Below are positions 1 through 9,014 of a DNA stretch of 64,000 nt, one piece after another (the first letter of the stretch is position 1; every line of letters begins with the position of its first letter). The stretch comes from Burkholderiaceae bacterium. GTDB lineage: Bacteria; Pseudomonadota; Gammaproteobacteria; Burkholderiales; Burkholderiaceae_C. Made by a program: the position numbers and the translations under genes. Location of the stretch: assembly GCA_024235895.1 (NCBI GenBank), contig JACKLM010000006.1, forward strand, positions 1 to 64,000. The letters are read 5' to 3'. The notes beneath the pieces are model-generated. The model saw nothing but the letters and a program-made list of their open reading frames with translations, made no database searches and was not told the origin of the DNA.

Positions 1-37
1 CCTCAAACGGCGATCAAAAAAATCAACAGGAAACCCA

Positions 38-1714
38 ATGAAATCAATGGCTTGGCAGGCCACCCCTACGCCAGTGCTCGATCTCCTACCGTCACTTTTG
101 ACAACGAAAACAAATCGACCCCTTCTCGCCCTGGCGGGATATGCGTTGTATGCCGGCGGCATGCGGCGCGGCATGTCAGCCGTTGCCGTCCCGGCGGCGA
201 GCGCTGCGCCGACGCCGACGGTGGCCGCTCTGGAACCCGTCCCGCAAGGAATCGCCGCAGGCGAAGAGGCCACACGCAGGCACATCAAGTCGGGCATCAA
301 GGCCGGCGACGTCGACCCGGTCACGGGCAAGGCGGTGCTCTACTACCACGACCCGATGGTGCCCGGCAACAAGTTCGACAAGCCGGCCAAGTCGCCGTTC
401 ATGGACATGATGCTGGTGCCGGTCTACGCCGACAGCGAGGGCGCCGACGGCAGCAAGGTCACGGTGAGCCCGCGCATCCAGCAGAACCTGGGCGTGCGCA
501 CGGCCGAGGTCGTCGAGACGATGCTCACGCCGCAGGTTGCCGCGGTGGGCAGCGTGGCGTGGAACGAACGCGACCAGGCGGTCGTTCAGGCTCGGGCCAC
601 GGGCTTTGTCGAGAAGCTCCATGTGCGCGCCAGCCTGGATCGCGTTGCCGAGGGCCAGGCCTTGGCCGAGATCTACGTGCCCGACTGGATCGCCGCGCAG
701 GAGGAATTCCTGTCCGTTCGGCGCATGCAAGGCAGCGACTTGGCGCCGCTGGTCGACGGCGCACGCCAGCGCATGCGCCAGGCCGGCATGAGCGACGCCC
801 AGATCGCACAGGTCGAAAGCCATGGCCAGACGCAGCCACGCCTCACGCTGACCGCCCCCATCGGCGGCGTCGTCACCGAACTGATGGTGCGCGAGGGAAC
901 GACCGTGATGGCCGGCGCCACGCTGTTCCGCATCAACGGCACGCGCACCGTCTGGGCCCAGGCCGAGGTGCCCGAGAGCCAGGCGGCGCTGCTGCGGCCG
1001 GGCACGAAGGTGCAGGCCCGCTCGCCGGCCGTCCCCGGTACCACCTTCAATGGCAAGGTGCAGGCCCTGCTGCCCGAAGTCGACGCGACCACACGCACGC
1101 TGAAGGCGCGGCTTGAACTGGCCAACCCTGGAGGCAGGCTGGTGCCCGGGATGTTCGTGCAGATGCAGTTCATGGACATGCGCGCGGCCCGCTCGCTGGT
1201 CGTGCCGACCGAGGCCGTGATCCAGACCGGCACACGAACCGTCGTGATGCTCGCCGAAGACAACGGGCGCTTCCGCCCCGTCGATGTCGAGTCCGGCATC
1301 GAGACCGGTGGCCAGACCGAGGTCCGGCGGGGCTTGCGGGCGGGGCAGCGGGTTGTCGTCTCGTCGCAGTTCCTGATCGATTCGGAAGCCAGCCTGAAGG
1401 GCGTGGAAGCGCGCTTGAACAACGAGGCCCCGCCGCCCCCGGCCGAGCGCCACACCGGCGAGGCCAGGGTCGAGTCGGTCGGGCGCGACGCCATCACCCT
1501 GTCCCATGGTCCGATCCCGTCGTTGAAGTGGGGTCCGATGACGATGGACTTCAAGCCACCGAAGACCGGGGTGCCGCGCGGCCTGGCAGCCGGCGACAGG
1601 GTCGATTTCGAGTTTTCCATGGACGCGGAGGGCCTGCCGCAGATCACGCGGATGGCGCTGGTCGCGCCGCCGCCCGGCGCGGCGGCCGGCAGGGCCTCCG
1701 GGAGCAAGCCATGA
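38..1714 (+). CDS. cusB: CusB-type RND efflux periplasmic adaptor with fused CusF-like domain
   Basis: This 558-aa membrane-fusion protein links the inner-membrane RND pump CusA to an outer-membrane channel and passes Cu(I)/Ag(I) to it. A hydrophobic segment near residues 28-40 should anchor or export it. A heavy-metal-binding domain follows (YYHDPMVPG at 102-110, with a PFMDM motif), then the lipoyl/beta-barrel adaptor core. From about residue 470 there is a CusF-like domain with H490, W498, M501 and M503, the same spacing as the Cu(I) ligands of CusF. So the chaperone that is a separate gene in E. coli is built in here. The stop overlaps the cusA start (ATGA). No regulator or outer-membrane cusC gene is visible in the window; they may lie to the left. 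Family assignment is firm; metal specificity is inferred. Confidence 0.93.
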   Translation: MKSMAWQATPTPVLDLLPSLLTTKTNRPLLALAGYALYAGGMRRGMSAVAVPAASAAPTPTVAALEPVPQGIAAGEEATRRHIKSGIKAGDVDPVTGKAVLYYHDPMVPGNKFDKPAKSPFMDMMLVPVYADSEGADGSKVTVSPRIQQNLGVRTAEVVETMLTPQVAAVGSVAWNERDQAVVQARATGFVEKLHVRASLDRVAEGQALAEIYVPDWIAAQEEFLSVRRMQGSDLAPLVDGARQRMRQAGMSDAQIAQVESHGQTQPRLTLTAPIGGVVTELMVREGTTVMAGATLFRINGTRTVWAQAEVPESQAALLRPGTKVQARSPAVPGTTFNGKVQALLPEVDATTRTLKARLELANPGGRLVPGMFVQMQFMDMRAARSLVVPTEAVIQTGTRTVVMLAEDNGRFRPVDVESGIETGGQTEVRRGLRAGQRVVVSSQFLIDSEASLKGVEARLNNEAPPPPAERHTGEARVESVGRDAITLSHGPIPSLKWGPMTMDFKPPKTGVPRGLAAGDRVDFEFSMDAEGLPQITRMALVAPPPGAAAGRASGSKP

Positions 1715-4700
1715 TTGCCCGGCTGATCCGCTGGTCGATTACCAACCGCTACCTCGTGCTGCTGGCCACGCTGATGATCAGCGCCTGGGGCGTGATCTCG
1801 GTCTTGAAGACGCCGCTGGACGCGTTGCCCGACCTGTCGGACGTGCAGGTGATCATCCGCACGACCTACCCCGGCCAGGCACCGCGCATCGTCGAGAACC
1901 AGATCACCTACCCGCTGACGACGACGATGCTGTCGGTCCCCGGCGCGAAGACGGTGCGCGGTTATTCGTTCTTCGGCGACAGCTTCGTCTACGTGCTGTT
2001 CGAAGACGGCACGGATCTCTACTGGGCCCGCTCGCGCGTGCTCGAGTACCTGAACCAGGTGCAGGCGCGCCTGCCGGCCAACGCGAAGGCACAGCTCGGG
2101 CCCGACGCCACCGGCGTGGGCTGGATCTACCAGTACGCGCTGATCGACCGCAGCGGCTCGCTCGACGTGTCACAGCTGCGCGCGCTGCAGGACTGGTTCC
2201 TCAAGTTCGAGCTGAAGTCGGTGCCCAACATCGCCGAGGTCGCCTCGGTCGGCGGCATGGTGCGCCAGTACCAGGTGCTGCTCGACCCCGACAAGCTGGC
2301 GGCCTACCGGATCCCGCACACCCGCGTGGTCGACGCGATCCGCCGTGCCAACCAGGAGAGCGGGGGTTCGGTGCTCGAGCTCGGCGAGGCCGAGTACATG
2401 GTGCGTGCCTCGGGCTACCTGCAGACGCTGGAGGATTTCCGCAAGGTGCCGCTGCTGAGCACCGATGCCGGCGTGTCGGTGCGCCTGGGCGACGTGGCGC
2501 GCATCCAGGTCGGCCCGGAGATGCGCCGCGGCATCGGCGAGTTCGACGGTGAGGGCGAAGCCGCCGGCGGCGTCATCGTGATGCGTTCGGGCAAGAATGC
2601 GCTCGAGGCGATCGCCGCGGTCAAGGCCAAGCTCGAGAACCTGCAAGGCAGTCTGCCCAAGGGTGTGGAGATCGTGCCGGTCTACGACCGATCGGGCCTG
2701 ATCGAGCGCGCGGTCGAGAACCTCGGCCACAAGCTGCTCGAGGAGTTCCTGGTCGTCGCGGTGGTGTGCTTCATCTTCCTGTTCCACCTTCGCTCGGCCT
2801 TCGTCGCAATCGTCTCGCTGCCGCTGGGCATCCTGGTGGCCTTTATCGTGATGCGCTACCAGGGGGTCAACGCCAACATCATGTCGCTGGGCGGCATCGC
2901 GATCGCGATCGGCGCCATGGTCGACGCGGCGGTGGTGATGATCGAGAACGCCCACAAGCACCTCGAACGCTGGGGGCACGAGCACCCGGGCGAGACGCTG
3001 CAGGGTGAGGCGCGGTGGCGCGTGATCGGCGACGCAGCGGCGGAGGTCGGGCCTGCGCTCTTCTTCTCGCTGCTGATCATCACGCTGAGCTTCATCCCGG
3101 TCTTCACGCTCGAGGCGCAGGAGGGGCGGCTCTTCTCGCCGCTGGCCTTCACCAAGACCTACGCGATGGCGGCGGCGGCCGGGCTGTCGGCCACGCTGAT
3201 CCCGGTGCTGATGGGCTACCTGATCCGCGGTCGCATTCCGGACGAGAAGACCAACCCGCTCAACCGTTTGCTGATCGCGCTGTACCGGCCGCTGCTGAAC
3301 GTCGTGCTGAGGGTCCCGAAGCTGACGCTGGGCGTGGCCGCGGTCGCGTTGGTGGCCAGTCTGTGGCCGCTTCAGCACATTGGCGGCGAGTTCATGCCGC
3401 GACTCGATGAAGGCGATCTGCTCTACATGCCGTCGGCGCTGCCCGGCCTGTCGGCCGGCAAGGCGGGCGAGCTGCTGCAGCAGACCGACCGGCTCATCCG
3501 CACCGTGCCCGAGGTTGCGAGTGTCTACGGCAAGGCCGGGCGCGCCGAGACGGCGACCGACCCGGCGCCGCTGGAGATGTTCGAGACGACGATCCAGTTC
3601 AAGCCGCGCGAACAGTGGCGCCCTGGCATGACGCAGGACAAGCTCGTCGAGGAACTCGACCGCATCGTCAAGGTGCCCGGCCTGGCCAACATCTGGGTGC
3701 CGCCGATCCGCAACCGCATCGACATGCTGGCCACCGGCATCAAGAGCCCGGTGGGGGTCAAGGTCGCAGGAACCGACCTGGCGACGATCGATCGGATCAG
3801 CGGCGAGATCGAGAAGGTGCTCAAGGACGTCCCGGGGGTCAGCAGCGCACTGGCCGAGCGGCTCACCGGCGGACGCTACGTCGACGTGACGATCGATCGT
3901 GACGCGGCGGCACGCTTCGGCATGAACATCGCCGACGCGCAGTCGGTGATTGCTTCGGCCGTGGGCGGTGACACCATTGGCGAGACGGTCGAGGGGCTGC
4001 AGCGCTTCCCGATCAATCTGCGCTACCCGCGCGAGATCCGCGACTCGCTGGAGAAGCTGCGCAAGCTGCCCATCGTCACCGAGCGCGGCGCACGCTTGGT
4101 GCTGTCCGACGTGGCCGACATCCGAATCACGGATGGGCCGCCGATGCTTCGCAGCGAGAACGCGCGCCTGTCCGGTTGGGTCTATGTGGACATCCGTGGG
4201 CGCGACCTGCGCAGCGCGGTACTGGACATGCAGCGCGTCGTCGCCGACAAGGTGGCACTGCCGCCCGGTTACTCAATCTCCTGGTCCGGACAATTCGAGT
4301 TCCTCGAGCGCGCGACTGCCAAACTCAAGGTGGTGGTGCCGTTCACGCTGCTGATCATCTTCGTGCTGCTGTACCTGACCTTCCGCCGCTTCGATGAGGC
4401 CTTGCTGATCATGGCGACGCTGCCCTTTGCCTTGGTGGGTGGCATCTGGCTGCTCTGGATGCTGAGCTACAACCTGTCGGTGGCCGGTGCGGTCGGCTTC
4501 ATCGCGCTGGCCGGCGTGGCGGCCGAATTCGGCGTCATCATGCTGCTGTACCTGAAGCAGGCCTGGGACGAGCGCATCGCCGCGGGGACGACCTCGAACG
4601 AGGATCTGCTCGACGCGATCCGCGAAGGTGCGGTGCTGCGCGTGCGGCCGAAGGCGATGACGGTGGCGGTGATCCTGGCCGGCCTGTTCCCGATCATGTG

Positions 4701-4881
4701 GGGCACCGGGACGGGTTCGGAGGTGATGCAGCGCATTGCCGCACCGATGGTCGGCGGCATGATCACCGCGCCGCTGCTGTCGATGTTCGTGATCCCGGCG
4801 GCTTACCTGTTGATGCGGCGGCGCCGCCAGCCGAAGCCGGCGAGGGCGGTTTGGTGGAGGCGAAACCATGCGGTGGCCTGA
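1711..4881 (+). CDS. cusA: CusA/CzcA heavy-metal RND efflux pump
   Basis: This 1056-aa HME-family RND transporter drives proton-coupled export of Cu(I)/Ag(I) from periplasm or cytoplasm through the tripartite CusCBA complex. The ATG at 1711 is chosen because it overlaps the cusB stop and begins the conserved N-terminus MIARLIRWSITNRYLV; the open frame continues upstream to 1528 only as read-through. Typical HME features are visible: PLDALPDLSDVQVII after TM1, two large periplasmic loops, and GAMVDAAVVMIENAHK in TM4 with the proton-relay Asp. A second transmembrane block lies near the C-terminus. Length is normal for the family. The adaptor with a CusF domain points to monovalent copper/silver rather than Co/Zn/Cd. 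Confidence 0.95.
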   Translation: MIARLIRWSITNRYLVLLATLMISAWGVISVLKTPLDALPDLSDVQVIIRTTYPGQAPRIVENQITYPLTTTMLSVPGAKTVRGYSFFGDSFVYVLFEDGTDLYWARSRVLEYLNQVQARLPANAKAQLGPDATGVGWIYQYALIDRSGSLDVSQLRALQDWFLKFELKSVPNIAEVASVGGMVRQYQVLLDPDKLAAYRIPHTRVVDAIRRANQESGGSVLELGEAEYMVRASGYLQTLEDFRKVPLLSTDAGVSVRLGDVARIQVGPEMRRGIGEFDGEGEAAGGVIVMRSGKNALEAIAAVKAKLENLQGSLPKGVEIVPVYDRSGLIERAVENLGHKLLEEFLVVAVVCFIFLFHLRSAFVAIVSLPLGILVAFIVMRYQGVNANIMSLGGIAIAIGAMVDAAVVMIENAHKHLERWGHEHPGETLQGEARWRVIGDAAAEVGPALFFSLLIITLSFIPVFTLEAQEGRLFSPLAFTKTYAMAAAAGLSATLIPVLMGYLIRGRIPDEKTNPLNRLLIALYRPLLNVVLRVPKLTLGVAAVALVASLWPLQHIGGEFMPRLDEGDLLYMPSALPGLSAGKAGELLQQTDRLIRTVPEVASVYGKAGRAETATDPAPLEMFETTIQFKPREQWRPGMTQDKLVEELDRIVKVPGLANIWVPPIRNRIDMLATGIKSPVGVKVAGTDLATIDRISGEIEKVLKDVPGVSSALAERLTGGRYVDVTIDRDAAARFGMNIADAQSVIASAVGGDTIGETVEGLQRFPINLRYPREIRDSLEKLRKLPIVTERGARLVLSDVADIRITDGPPMLRSENARLSGWVYVDIRGRDLRSAVLDMQRVVADKVALPPGYSISWSGQFEFLERATAKLKVVVPFTLLIIFVLLYLTFRRFDEALLIMATLPFALVGGIWLLWMLSYNLSVAGAVGFIALAGVAAEFGVIMLLYLKQAWDERIAAGTTSNEDLLDAIREGAVLRVRPKAMTVAVILAGLFPIMWGTGTGSEVMQRIAAPMVGGMITAPLLSMFVIPAAYLLMRRRRQPKPARAVWWRRNHAVA

Positions 4882-5422
4882 GTCGCGTGAGGTGATGTTC
4901 GGGTCGGCCACGTGGTTGCCAGCCGTGGCGGCAATGGCCGCTGGTCTCGCATGGCGCGACTGCGTGCTGCTCGCCGGCGCGGGCCTGCTGGCAGTGTTCG
5001 CCTTCCGGCAGGGCATGCAGCGACATGCGCCGTGGCAGGGCTGGCGGGCCGCACTGCGCTGCATCACCGCCGGCATGGCGATGATGCTGGCCGCGCTCGG
5101 GCTGGTGCTCAATGTCGTCGGCGGCGTCGTCGGCTGGTGGCCGCCCGGCAGGGCGCACACGGGCGGCGCCGGCTGGCTGTTGCTGGCGATCGCCGCGCTG
5201 CTCGTGCTGTTCAGGCTCGAACGGCTGCAGGGCGACGGGCAATGGCGCGCGGGTGCAACGGCGTCTTTTGCCGCCGCCACGGCATGGGTCGCGGCAGATC
5301 ATGGACTGCCCTTTGCGGCGTGCGTATTCGCCGCGGGGGCCGCGCTATGGCTCGTGTGGGAAGGCTGGCGCCTGTCGCACGACCTGGCGACCGGGTTGAT
5401 GAATGCCGATGGACGCCGCTGA
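4868..5422 (+). CDS. small integral membrane protein of the copper cluster, unknown function
   Basis: This 184-aa protein starts inside the 3' end of cusA (14-nt overlap), so it is probably translated with it. It is almost entirely hydrophobic, with about five or six predicted membrane helices and Trp/Arg-rich loops (WWPPGRAHTGG, FRLERLQGDG). I do not recognise the family and see no metal-binding motif. The GC-rich codon pattern and tight spacing support a real gene. Its place between the pump and a cytochrome suggests an accessory role in the inner membrane, but that is inference. Confidence 0.7.
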   Translation: MRWPESREVMFGSATWLPAVAAMAAGLAWRDCVLLAGAGLLAVFAFRQGMQRHAPWQGWRAALRCITAGMAMMLAALGLVLNVVGGVVGWWPPGRAHTGGAGWLLLAIAALLVLFRLERLQGDGQWRAGATASFAAATAWVAADHGLPFAACVFAAGAALWLVWEGWRLSHDLATGLMNADGRR

Positions 5423-5467
5423 GCGTGCACGGCTGCCGCGGCCGGGCAGCGCGAAAGGAGCAACGAA

Positions 5468-5944
5468 ATGAAGTGGCGCAAGGCATCGGCAATCGTCGGC
5501 ATCGCCGTCGTGGGCGTGCTCATCGCGCTGGCCGTGCTGAGGCCGGGCTTCGACCGAGGCTCGAGCCGCCTGCTGCGACCGGACGACGCCCAGCTGGTGG
5601 CGCTGGGCCGGCAGGTTTACGCCGCGCGCTGCGCCGCTTGCCATGGCCAGCGCCTGGAAGGCCAGCCGAACTGGCGCAGCCCGGGGCCGGACGGACGCTT
5701 TCCCGCGCCGCCGCACGACGCCAGTGGCCACACCTGGCACCACGCCGACGACCTGCTCTTCAGGATCACCAAGTTTGGCGTTGCCAAGGCGGCCAACCTG
5801 AAGGACCACCCGTCGGCGATGCCCGCGTTCGAGGGCCAGTTGAGCGACCAGGAAATCATCGCCGCCCTCTCCTGGATCAAGTCGCAGTGGCCTCCGAGGA
5901 TCCGGGCGCAGCACGACCTCATGAACGAGCAGTCGCAGCCGTGA
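5468..5944 (+). CDS. membrane-anchored c-type cytochrome
   Basis: This 158-aa protein has an N-terminal helix (residues 8-25) without an obvious cleavage site, so it is probably anchored with its haem domain in the periplasm. The haem c motif CAACH is at 55-59; SAMPAF supplies a likely distal Met ligand. A good ribosome-binding site (AAAGGAG) precedes the ATG. It resembles small class I cytochromes found in copper-resistance gene clusters. A role passing electrons to or from copper or thiol proteins encoded here is plausible but not shown by sequence. Confidence 0.88.
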   Translation: MKWRKASAIVGIAVVGVLIALAVLRPGFDRGSSRLLRPDDAQLVALGRQVYAARCAACHGQRLEGQPNWRSPGPDGRFPAPPHDASGHTWHHADDLLFRITKFGVAKAANLKDHPSAMPAFEGQLSDQEIIAALSWIKSQWPPRIRAQHDLMNEQSQP

Positions 5945-6034
5945 TGGCCGAGCAATCCTGGGCCGGACCGGCAACCTGAGCTATCCTGACGAGCAGCGCC
6001 GGAACCTTTTCTGGAAGCCCGGCCACCAACCACG

Positions 6035-6463
6035 GTGTCGACTTTGCGCAACCTCAACCGATTCATCGCGCGCCTGCTGATCGGCGTGCTGGTGTTCGCG
6101 CAAGTGGCCGTGGCCGCCTACGCTTGCCCGGTGATGTCCACCGGTTCGGTCAGCGGGCTCTCCGGGCCTGCCCCACAGGTGGGTCAGAGCATGACCTCGG
6201 CAATGCGCGTCGACGGCATGCCGAGCGGTTCGCACGTCGATCCATCCCTGCCGAATCTCTGTGCCGCGCATTGCCAGAGCGGCCAGCAGAACGCCGACGG
6301 CAAGCCGGCGCCGACGGTACCGCCGGCGCTGCTCGCGAGCCTCTACCCAGTCGTGCCCTCGACGCCGCGTGACCGCCCCACGCTGGCGCGGGCCGCGGTC
6401 GACGATTCGCCGCGGGCGGCGAGTCCGCCGCTGGCGATCCTGCACTGCTGCTTCCGCATTTGA
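6035..6463 (+). CDS. secreted cysteine-containing hypothetical protein
   Basis: This 142-aa product starts at GTG 6035. It has a signal-like helix (FIARLLIGVLVFAQVAVAAYA) followed by a mature part with scattered Cys and His (CPVMS, LCAAHCQSG) and a C-terminal HCCFRI. The Cys/His content and the neighbours suggest a periplasmic or membrane-associated metal-handling protein. I do not recognise a named family. No strong ribosome-binding site is seen before the GTG, so the start is uncertain. Confidence 0.6.
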   Translation: MSTLRNLNRFIARLLIGVLVFAQVAVAAYACPVMSTGSVSGLSGPAPQVGQSMTSAMRVDGMPSGSHVDPSLPNLCAAHCQSGQQNADGKPAPTVPPALLASLYPVVPSTPRDRPTLARAAVDDSPRAASPPLAILHCCFRI

Positions 6464-6603
6464 CCTCTCGCTGCGTCGCGTGCTGACCGCCTGAGCGAAG
6501 GGCGGGCCAGCACCCGGCGGGATGGCCTGCGCTCGCCCGTCCGCGAGCGCGGGCCGCCCCGGATGGCCCACCCAACGGGCTGCTGCACGTTCGAGAGGCT
6601 TCC

Positions 6604-6936
6604 ATGGCATTCAAGTACGTCATCGCCATCCTCCAGCCCGAGGTCATTCAGGCGCTGGAGGCGCAGTTGTCCCGGATCGGTGTCGGCGGCATCACGCTGA
6701 CCCGTGTCAAGGGCTTCGGCGACTACAAGAACTTCTTCTCCAGGGACTGGCTCACCGATCACGCCAAGGCGGAACTGTTCGTCGAAGATGCACGCGTCGG
6801 CGCGCTGCTCGACGTGCTGCGGGACGTCACGAACGCAGCGGCGCCGGGCGTGGTCGCCGTGTTGCCGGTCGAGAGCTTTCATCACCTGCATGCCGGCTCC
6901 GACGCAGTGACCCAACCTTCCAAATCTTCCATCTAG
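6604..6936 (+). CDS. PII-like (GlnB-fold) signalling protein
   Basis: This 110-aa protein has the ferredoxin-like PII fold pattern: MAFKYVIAILQPE at the start, a T-loop-like stretch (VKGFGDYKNFF) and a FVEDARVGALLDVL strand-helix. It lacks the canonical uridylylation tyrosine context of GlnB/GlnK, and no amtB or glutamine synthetase gene is near. PII-like proteins occur beside CusAB-type operons, where a metal- or nucleotide-sensing role has been suggested. Cytoplasmic. Assignment to the superfamily is good; the ligand is unknown. Confidence 0.85.
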   Translation: MAFKYVIAILQPEVIQALEAQLSRIGVGGITLTRVKGFGDYKNFFSRDWLTDHAKAELFVEDARVGALLDVLRDVTNAAAPGVVAVLPVESFHHLHAGSDAVTQPSKSSI

Positions 6937-7002
6937 TTCGATTCATCGGCAGACCTGCAAGGTCGGCACTTTCAGCCATTCACCTTCCCAAGGACCCACA
7001 AC

Positions 7003-7266
7003 ATGAACTGCAGTCTCAAGACCATGGTCAAGCTTGCAGCCGGGCTCGGCGCGATGCTCACGGTCGTGTATTTCGCAGTGCCCGCTGCCCAGGCGTTTGT
7101 CCTGGCCAGCGCGCCGATCCTGCTGTCGCTCATCTGCCCCGTGATGATGCTCGTCATGATGTTCACGATGCGTGGCAACACCAGCGTTGTCGGCGATCGA
7201 GGCACGAAGCCGAGCGAAGCCGAAATGCCTGCCGAGGCTCGCGATGCCGCCCCTGCGAAGCCCTAG
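7003..7266 (+). CDS. DUF2933-like small membrane protein
   Basis: This 87-aa protein has one or two membrane helices (residues 8-28 and 31-50) and a polar C-terminal tail. The arrangement and the CPVMMLVMMF segment resemble DUF2933 proteins, which are often found in copper and silver resistance clusters. Met and Cys in the second helix could bind Cu(I), but this is inferred. Its 3' end overlaps the next gene by 23 nt. Confidence 0.72.
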   Translation: MNCSLKTMVKLAAGLGAMLTVVYFAVPAAQAFVLASAPILLSLICPVMMLVMMFTMRGNTSVVGDRGTKPSEAEMPAEARDAAPAKP

Positions 7267-7945
7267 CACAGTCGCGGTCAAACGCCGCTGCCGCGTGCTT
7301 CTGGGCATGGTGGCGTGGGTGGCACTCGGCTCGATGGCACATGCGGCGGGAGAGATCGAGCGTGGCGCCGCCGCTTCCCGCAACTGCCTGGCCTGCCATT
7401 CCTTCGCGCCGGGCCAGCACATGACCGGCCCGAGTCTGGGAGGTCTCTGGGGCCGGCGCGCCGGAGCGGCGGCGGGCTTCGCGCGGTACTCGGAAGCCCT
7501 GAAGAAATCCGGGATCGTCTGGGACGAGCGATCGCTGGACGCCTGGCTGCGCAACCCGGCGGCGCTCGTGCCCGGCAACACGATGCCATTCGGCGGCATC
7601 GCCGACGCCGGCACGCGCGCCGACCTGCTGGCCTACCTGCAAGCGGTGTCCGCCGGGCGGGTCGCCGCACCGGGCCTCAAGCTGCCCGACCTCAAGCAGG
7701 CCGCAGTGGCAAGCGTGGTGACGGCGGTGCGCTACTGCGGGGACACCTACCGAGTCACCACCGGAGATGGCCGCACCCACCTGTGGTGGGAGTTCAACCT
7801 TCGGTTCAAGACCGATGGCGGCGCCCATGGACCGGCCGCAGGCAAGCCGGTCCTCGTGGGAAACGGCATGCAGGGCGACCGCGGGGCCATCGTGTTCTCG
7901 CGGCCCGAAGACATCTCGGCCTTCGTGAAGCGGGCATGCGAATGA
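7244..7945 (+). CDS. c-type cytochrome, periplasmic
   Basis: I chose ATG 7244, which gives 233 aa and a signal peptide ending near AHA (residues 32-34); the frame is open further upstream to 7172. The haem motif CLACH is at 48-52 and GNTMPF gives the likely Met ligand, typical of class I cytochromes. The C-terminal third (from about residue 150) carries an extra domain with CGDTYRV and HLWWEFNLRF that I do not recognise. The stop overlaps the next start (ATGA). It probably works in periplasmic electron transfer with the redox proteins around it. Confidence 0.85.
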   Translation: MPPLRSPSTVAVKRRCRVLLGMVAWVALGSMAHAAGEIERGAAASRNCLACHSFAPGQHMTGPSLGGLWGRRAGAAAGFARYSEALKKSGIVWDERSLDAWLRNPAALVPGNTMPFGGIADAGTRADLLAYLQAVSAGRVAAPGLKLPDLKQAAVASVVTAVRYCGDTYRVTTGDGRTHLWWEFNLRFKTDGGAHGPAAGKPVLVGNGMQGDRGAIVFSRPEDISAFVKRACE

Positions 7946-8556
7946 GCCATGCCGCCAACGATCGACCGCCACGCGAGCCGGCACAGCCCAGGCGCAGGGC
8001 CCTGGTAGCCAGTGCCGGCGTTGCCTCACTGTTCGCCGGCGCCGGCTTCTATCGCCGCTGGACGGCAGGCGATCGCCTCGAGGCCGGCATCACACTGCAC
8101 GCGCAGCCGCAGGCGATGCCGGCGCTGGCCTTCAGCAATGAGCAAGGCCGCCTCACCGGCCTCGCAGACTTCGGCGGCCGGGTTGTGCTTCTCAACATCT
8201 GGGCCACCTGGTGCGGCCCGTGCCGCGAGGAAATGCCCACGCTGGACCGCCTGCAGGCCGCACTCGGCGGCCCGGCTTTCGAGGTGGTCGCGTTGTCCGT
8301 CGACAGCGGCGGGCTTGCGGTCGTGCAGACCTTCTTCAAGCAGATCGGCATTCGCCATCTGCACCCCTACCTCGACGCGGAACACGATGCAATGACCCTT
8401 GGCGGCAACGGAATTCCTCTAACCTTGCTGATCGACGGCCAGGGCCATGAGCTCGGCCGCAAGCTTGGACCGGCCAAGTGGGACGACGCGACGGTCGTCG
8501 AGCTGATACGTGGCCTGCTTCCTGAGCAGGCGCAGCGACGGACCCAGCAACCATGA
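7942..8556 (+). CDS. TlpA-like thioredoxin-fold protein
   Basis: This 204-aa protein has an Arg-rich N-terminus (PRRRALVASAG) leading into a short hydrophobic stretch, consistent with an export signal or membrane anchor. The thioredoxin domain begins near residue 55, with active site WCGPC at 90-94 and the conserved GIPLTLLID cis-Pro loop. TlpA/ResA-type proteins reduce periplasmic thiols, including those of copper chaperones and SCO proteins. Both a PCu(A)C chaperone and an SCO protein follow immediately, so these are the likely clients. The start overlaps the upstream stop (ATGA); an alternative in-frame ATG lies at 7936. Confidence 0.87.
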   Translation: MSHAANDRPPREPAQPRRRALVASAGVASLFAGAGFYRRWTAGDRLEAGITLHAQPQAMPALAFSNEQGRLTGLADFGGRVVLLNIWATWCGPCREEMPTLDRLQAALGGPAFEVVALSVDSGGLAVVQTFFKQIGIRHLHPYLDAEHDAMTLGGNGIPLTLLIDGQGHELGRKLGPAKWDDATVVELIRGLLPEQAQRRTQQP

Positions 8557-9014
8557 CCAGACAGACTCTGCGTCTGTGCCGCATCGCGCTTCTGGGCATC
8601 TTCCTGCTCAGCCGCGGGGCGCTGGCCGCAGGAACCGAAGACGTCGCCGTCAGCGGCGCCTGGGCTCGCGCCACGGTGCCGGGGCAGCCGGTGGCGGCGG
8701 CCTACCTCGACATCTCGAGCAGGCAAGGCGCAACGCTCATCGCCGTGCGCAGCGATGCGGCTGGTGCGGTGCAGGTGCACTCGATGCGTGATGACGGCGG
8801 CGTGATGCGCATGCGCGAGCTCAAGCGGCTGGAGCTGCCCGCAGGGCAGACCGTGCGACTGGCGCCGTCGGGCACGCATTTGATGCTGCTCGGCCTGAAA
8901 GCGCCGCTTCGCAGCGGCGACAGCATCACGCTCGACCTCACGCTGGTCGACAAAGCCGGCCGATCGCGGACCGTTCACACGGTGGCGCCAGTGCGCGCGG
9001 GGCCTTCGCCGTGA
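8553..9014 (+). CDS. PCu(A)C-type periplasmic Cu(I) chaperone
   Basis: This 153-aa protein has a signal peptide (cleavage near ALAAG, residues 23-27) and a cupredoxin-like domain. The diagnostic motif is complete: H76-X10-M87-X21-H109-X-M111, which binds Cu(I). Members deliver copper to SCO proteins and cytochrome oxidase CuA/CuB centres, or buffer periplasmic copper. It overlaps both neighbours by 4 nt, between a TlpA-like reductase and an SCO protein, a functional trio. Confidence 0.92.
   Translation: MTRQTLRLCRIALLGIFLLSRGALAAGTEDVAVSGAWARATVPGQPVAAAYLDISSRQGATLIAVRSDAAGAVQVHSMRDDGGVMRMRELKRLELPAGQTVRLAPSGTHLMLLGLKAPLRSGDSITLDLTLVDKAGRSRTVHTVAPVRAGPSP

Noticed and set aside
176..1507. 443-aa minus-strand ORF opposite cusB
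   Set aside because: Shadow of the adaptor gene; no start signal or family similarity.
2170..3378. Long minus-strand ORF opposite cusA
   Set aside because: It is antisense to a clear RND pump, is rich in Arg/His/Gln/Asp typical of GC-rich shadow frames and has no recognisable domain.
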